Shown here: piece by piece, positions 14,926 to 17,860 of the stretch
Position numbering within the stretch: position 1 is the first letter of the stretch
Layout of the letters: the number at the start of each line of letters is the position of its first letter
Source: Chlorobiota bacterium
GTDB taxonomy: Bacteria; Bacteroidota; Bacteroidia; Bacteroidales; JAADGE01
NCBI GenBank assembly: GCA_030592825.1
Contig: JAUVIG010000026.1
Location: 1-17,860, forward strand
DNA length: 17,860 bases
Direction: 5' to 3'
Notes under the pieces: model-generated
Seen by the model: the letters and a program-made list of their open reading frames with translations, nothing else
What the model was told of the DNA's origin: nothing
Database searches by the model: none
Translations under genes and position numbers: made by a program

Positions 14926-17045
14926 TTTTTTGATATTATTTCATTTATGGATTTCTCAACAGAAATTTGCTTTGATTTATGTTTAAAAACCTTAATATTG
15001 TTTATGTTTGGTGGTATTTTTTTTAGTATAAAAATTAAACTGGAAGTTGGAACCTTATTTTTTTGCTGAATTCCTCTTCCTACAAACATCGCATTAGAAA
15101 ATGTAATAATTTTTTCAATTGTTACAAATTTAGAAAGGTGATATCTCATTACATCAAAATCCCCTGCTGTCAATATTGTTCGCGGTATAATATATGCTAA
15201 CTTACCATTGTCTTTTAATAATGCAATACCTAATGCTATGAAAAAAAGATATAAATTAGGATTGGGTCTGTTTACTTTTCGATGACCTTCAACACTATGA
15301 AGATTAACACCATAAATATCGTTTAGTTTAACCATTCTGGACTTTATTAGCTCAAAAGTAAGCAACCCCTGTTTTGAGCATTGATTATAACCCACATAGG
15401 GAGGATTCCCAATAACAAAATCAAATTTCTGTCTCGGTATTTTATTTTGATTTTCAAGGGATTGTTTAAGTTGGCTTAAGTCTCGTTTGTCCCTCATATG
15501 GCTTTCATAATTTAAATCCAAGGCTTCGGTAAATAAATCTAATTGTCCTTGGTTTTTCTTCCATTCTGTTGTTGTGTCTGTGATTGTGTTTTTGATTGCT
15601 GTATCTAAAAATTCAGCAATACTGTCGCGTGTTTTAAAAACTTTTATTTTTTGCTCAACAGGGTTGTTATATTTTTCATTAATAACTAAAGGTAACATTC
15701 TCATTAAAATGTTCATTTCTGCCAAATACAAGGGAAATTCTGCAATATCAAGCCCGAAAATATTATTGTTTATAATATTTTCAATTTGTTTTGAACTTTG
15801 CTTGGTATTTTCAAAAAAAACTTCAACTATTCTGTTTGTTGCATTATACAAAAATGTTCCGCTACCGCATGAGGGGTCAATAATTGATATACTTTCTTTA
15901 TCTTTATTAAATCGTTTTTTCAGTTCATCGGGATTATAACCAATTTCGTCCAACATAAAATCAACAATATGCGGGTCGGTAAAATATTGTCCCTTCTTTT
16001 CGTTTAAATAAAGGTCTTTCAAATAGTTTTCGTAAACATATCCAAAAATTTCATTTTTAACATTGCTGAAATTATATCGGTTAATAAAAAGCAAAATGTC
16101 AAGCCAAACTGAAACATCTTCTATCTTATTTTTAGGTTTCTTAAGAATTTCATCTAATCGGTGATTTATTGATTCTTGCTCATCTGAAAAGCGTTTGTAA
16201 ATTCGATTTGATATTTTTTCACTGATACCTTTAATCCTGATTAAAATTGTTGCATAGTTTTTTGAATTTATTGCATTACTAATACTTTCCAATCTATCAT
16301 TCCAGTCCTTCTCAAAATCAACAAAAGCATTGTCGACCAATGTTTTATACAGTATAAATTGAATGATATATGCATAAGTTATTTCAACTGCACTTTTCTC
16401 TTTTTCGGTTTCATCTTCAATTTCTTCAAAATAACCTTTTAAGTTTAATTTATTTTTAAAATTTTCAATAAGTTTTGTTATATCGTTGAAAAACTCTTCC
16501 CGAGAATCATCTAAATTGGGAATAAATTCATACTTCCTTAATTTGCCTTTCTTTTCAAAAAATGATTGATAATAATATTCAGTTGTGATATACTCATTCC
16601 AAAAGGTTAAAAATATATGTGGTTCTGATAAAATATCATCAATGTAAAATGTTTTTTCAATAAGAGTGTTGTTATAAAACCGCCATTCATTTCCGTCAGT
16701 TAGTATGCCATACTTTTTCACCCAATCTTTCTGATAGTTAAATATTTGCCGTTCTCCATCTTTTATTTTTCCGAATTTTTCAACTTCAACCGGAATAACA
16801 ATATCAGAGTCAATAAAAATAACAACATCTGCACGTCTTCTTTTTTTAGATGTTTCTTCAAGAAATTCATTTTTTCTTTCAATATCTTTTGTGGACAATT
16901 TTCCGTCACTTAAACCAAACAATTCCGGACAGGCAAAGATTTTTTTTACAAACTTTTGCACACCGGAACCTATTTCAGAATTTTTATAAGATTCTTTTTC
17001 TTCGTTCCAAAGATTAAGTAAACTTTTTAATGAGATGTCATTCAT
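14916..17045 (-). CDS. Type IIG (Eco57I-like) restriction enzyme/N6-adenine methyltransferase, nuclease and methylase part, ends at a frameshift
   Basis: This is the 709-residue N-terminal part of a single-chain restriction-modification enzyme that would cut unmodified DNA and methylate adenine at its target. Residues 60-140 resemble a PD-(D/E)XK nuclease: RRRADVVIFID (Asp73), then IPVEVEKFG (Glu87, Glu89, Lys90) and ERQIFNYQ (Gln100). A helical linker covers about 180-340, with GYVYENYL and KKGQYFTDPHIVDFML leading into the methylase. SAM motif I is DPSCGSGTFLY (390-400), FGLDIAEFPLYLAEMN gives motifs II/III, and the catalytic motif IV is NPPYVGY (547-553). The order motif I, NPPY, then specificity domain marks the gamma class. 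The frame stops at TAG just after an A9 run, losing the specificity domain that continues in the next frame. It starts 21 bases after the moxR stop. Without a frame correction the enzyme should be inactive or non-specific. Confidence 0.88.
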   Translation of the reverse strand: MNDISLKSLLNLWNEEKESYKNSEIGSGVQKFVKKIFACPELFGLSDGKLSTKDIERKNEFLEETSKKRRRADVVIFIDSDIVIPVEVEKFGKIKDGERQIFNYQKDWVKKYGILTDGNEWRFYNNTLIEKTFYIDDILSEPHIFLTFWNEYITTEYYYQSFFEKKGKLRKYEFIPNLDDSREEFFNDITKLIENFKNKLNLKGYFEEIEDETEKEKSAVEITYAYIIQFILYKTLVDNAFVDFEKDWNDRLESISNAINSKNYATILIRIKGISEKISNRIYKRFSDEQESINHRLDEILKKPKNKIEDVSVWLDILLFINRYNFSNVKNEIFGYVYENYLKDLYLNEKKGQYFTDPHIVDFMLDEIGYNPDELKKRFNKDKESISIIDPSCGSGTFLYNATNRIVEVFFENTKQSSKQIENIINNNIFGLDIAEFPLYLAEMNILMRMLPLVINEKYNNPVEQKIKVFKTRDSIAEFLDTAIKNTITDTTTEWKKNQGQLDLFTEALDLNYESHMRDKRDLSQLKQSLENQNKIPRQKFDFVIGNPPYVGYNQCSKQGLLTFELIKSRMVKLNDIYGVNLHSVEGHRKVNRPNPNLYLFFIALGIALLKDNGKLAYIIPRTILTAGDFDVMRYHLSKFVTIEKIITFSNAMFVGRGIQQKNKVPTSSLIFILKKIPPNINNIKVFKHKSKQISVEKSINEIISKKNI
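14923..14931 (-). other. A9 homopolymer at the Type IIG frameshift point
   Basis: Nine A's on the coding strand follow TC. With nine, the frame reads SKKNI and stops at 14916; with ten, or with a -1 slip on A AAA AAA, it reads SKKKYLELY and continues for another 334 codons. Whether the run length varies in the population, or is a sequencing error, cannot be told from one sequence. Confidence 0.85.
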
Positions 17046-17066
17046 ATTTTTTTGTTAACAAGGTAA

Positions 17067-17860
17067 TTATCTAGGCACTTCAACTTTATCAATAATCTTT
17101 TTTATGACTTTATCTACGGTTACTCCTTCCATTTCTTTTTCCGGTGTGAGTATTAATCTGTGGCGAAGAACAGGGTAGGCAACTGCTTTTATATCATCGG
17201 GAATTACAAAGTCTCTTCCGTTAATTGCTGCCATAGCTTTGCTTGCTGTCATAATATTCAAAGATGCTCTGGGAGAAGCTCCGAGAAATAAAGCATTATT
17301 ATTTCTTGTTTTGCTTATTATTTGTGCAATGTATTTAATTAAATTTTCGTCAATATAAAGCTCTTTTATCTGTTGCCTGAAAGTTGCAATATCTTCCTTG
17401 GTAATAAATGCTTCAACAGAAGCCGTTTCATCTGCTCCTTTGCGTGCATGGCTGTTTTTTAAAATGGTTATTTCATCTTCCGTACTCGGATAATCAACAT
17501 TTATTTTGAACAGAAAACGGTCTAATTGTGCTTCCGGTAAACGATAAGTTCCTTCTTGTTCTATCGGGTTTTGTGTAGCAAACACAATAAAGGGTTCTTC
17601 CATTATATATGTTATACCGTCAACAGTAACTTGACGCTCTTCCATGACTTCAATTAATGCTGCTTGCGTTTTTGACGGAGCACGGTTTATTTCATCAATA
17701 AGAATTATATTGCCGAAAATCGGTCCTTTTTTGAATTCAAAAGAAGATTTACTCATATTAAAAACAGATGTTCCGGTAACATCTGAAGGCATTAAATCGG
17801 GTGTAAATTGAATTCTGGAAAAATCGGCAGATATGCTTTTCGCAAAAAGTTTTGCTGTAA
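17067..17860 (-). CDS. MoxR-family AAA+ ATPase (5' end cut by window edge)
   Basis: MoxR ATPases are cytoplasmic chaperones that, usually with von Willebrand A-domain proteins, help assemble or insert metal centres in other complexes; targets vary by lineage. The visible 264 residues start just after the Walker A loop (TAKLFAKSISADFSRIQ). They contain the diagnostic FTPDLMPSDVTGTSVFN, Walker B in IILIDEINRAPSKTQAALIEVMEE, sensor 1 FATQNPIEQEGTYRLPEAQLDRF with the arginine finger, and sensor 2 GASPRASLNI, followed by the lid (DIKAVAYPVLRHRL). About 60-80 N-terminal residues lie beyond the edge. In many Bacteroidota moxR is followed by a DUF58 gene; here the next gene, 21 bases on, is the Type IIG enzyme, which suggests an insertion or a different operon end. 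An internal ATG at 17792 is not the true start, since conserved MoxR sequence continues upstream of it. Confidence 0.95.
   Translation of the reverse strand, partial: TAKLFAKSISADFSRIQFTPDLMPSDVTGTSVFNMSKSSFEFKKGPIFGNIILIDEINRAPSKTQAALIEVMEERQVTVDGITYIMEEPFIVFATQNPIEQEGTYRLPEAQLDRFLFKINVDYPSTEDEITILKNSHARKGADETASVEAFITKEDIATFRQQIKELYIDENLIKYIAQIISKTRNNNALFLGASPRASLNIMTASKAMAAINGRDFVIPDDIKAVAYPVLRHRLILTPEKEMEGVTVDKVIKKIIDKVEVPR

Noticed and set aside
17051..17062. The TTGTTAACAA palindrome between moxR and the Type IIG gene as operator or terminator
   Set aside because: It is only 10 bases with no loop or T tract and could easily arise by chance in AT-rich sequence.
1..17860. CRISPR arrays, tRNA or rRNA genes, transposases
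   Set aside because: No regularly spaced repeats, cloverleaf-like segments, rRNA stretches or transposase motifs were seen.

Overview
The window looks like chromosome from a low-GC (roughly one-third G+C by eye) member of the Bacteroidota. The evidence is two large secreted proteins with Bacteroidota-type C-terminal domains (one a recognisable type IX secretion sorting domain), A-rich leaders without clear Shine-Dalgarno sequences, and promoter boxes matching the Bacteroidota pattern (TAnnTTTG at -7, TTTG-like at -33). I cannot place it below phylum with confidence.

Layout from left to right. (1) 1-6928, minus strand: a very large secreted modular protein with three Ig-Ig-lamin-tail modules. 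It overlaps by one base the start of a BaiN/HI0933-type flavoprotein that runs off the left edge. (2) 7105-9956, plus strand: housekeeping genes asd (aspartate-semialdehyde dehydrogenase), dtd (D-aminoacyl-tRNA deacylase), a lipoprotein e(P4)-type acid phosphatase and a MazG-like pyrophosphohydrolase, closed by a hairpin terminator. (3) 10041-12029: ribD (minus) and prmC (plus), divergent across a 54-base gap. A short imperfect-hairpin repeat lies just before the prmC start, and a second copy lies in frame inside prmC. (4) 12112-13551, minus: a secreted protein with five Asp-boxes (BNR repeats) and a type IX sorting domain. A 41-base direct repeat made from the end of the sorting-domain coding sequence flanks it. 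(5) 13631-17045, minus: a restriction-modification operon. Its main gene is a nuclease-methylase-specificity fusion (Type IIG, Eco57I-like) broken into two frames at a run of nine A's, followed by a small unknown gene coupled through an ATGA overlap. (6) 17067-17860, minus: a MoxR-family AAA+ ATPase cut by the right edge.

No tRNA, rRNA, CRISPR array or transposase gene was seen, and no gene-free stretch exceeds 300 bases. The accessory part is 12.1-17.05 kb. There, a restriction-modification unit sits directly behind moxR and next to a surface or secreted protein gene with a leftover gene tail. The three most interesting signals are the A9 frameshift in the Type IIG gene, which could be a phase-variable or slippage switch; the hairpin repeat that appears to have inserted into prmC without breaking it; and the sorting-domain-tail direct repeat around the BNR gene.
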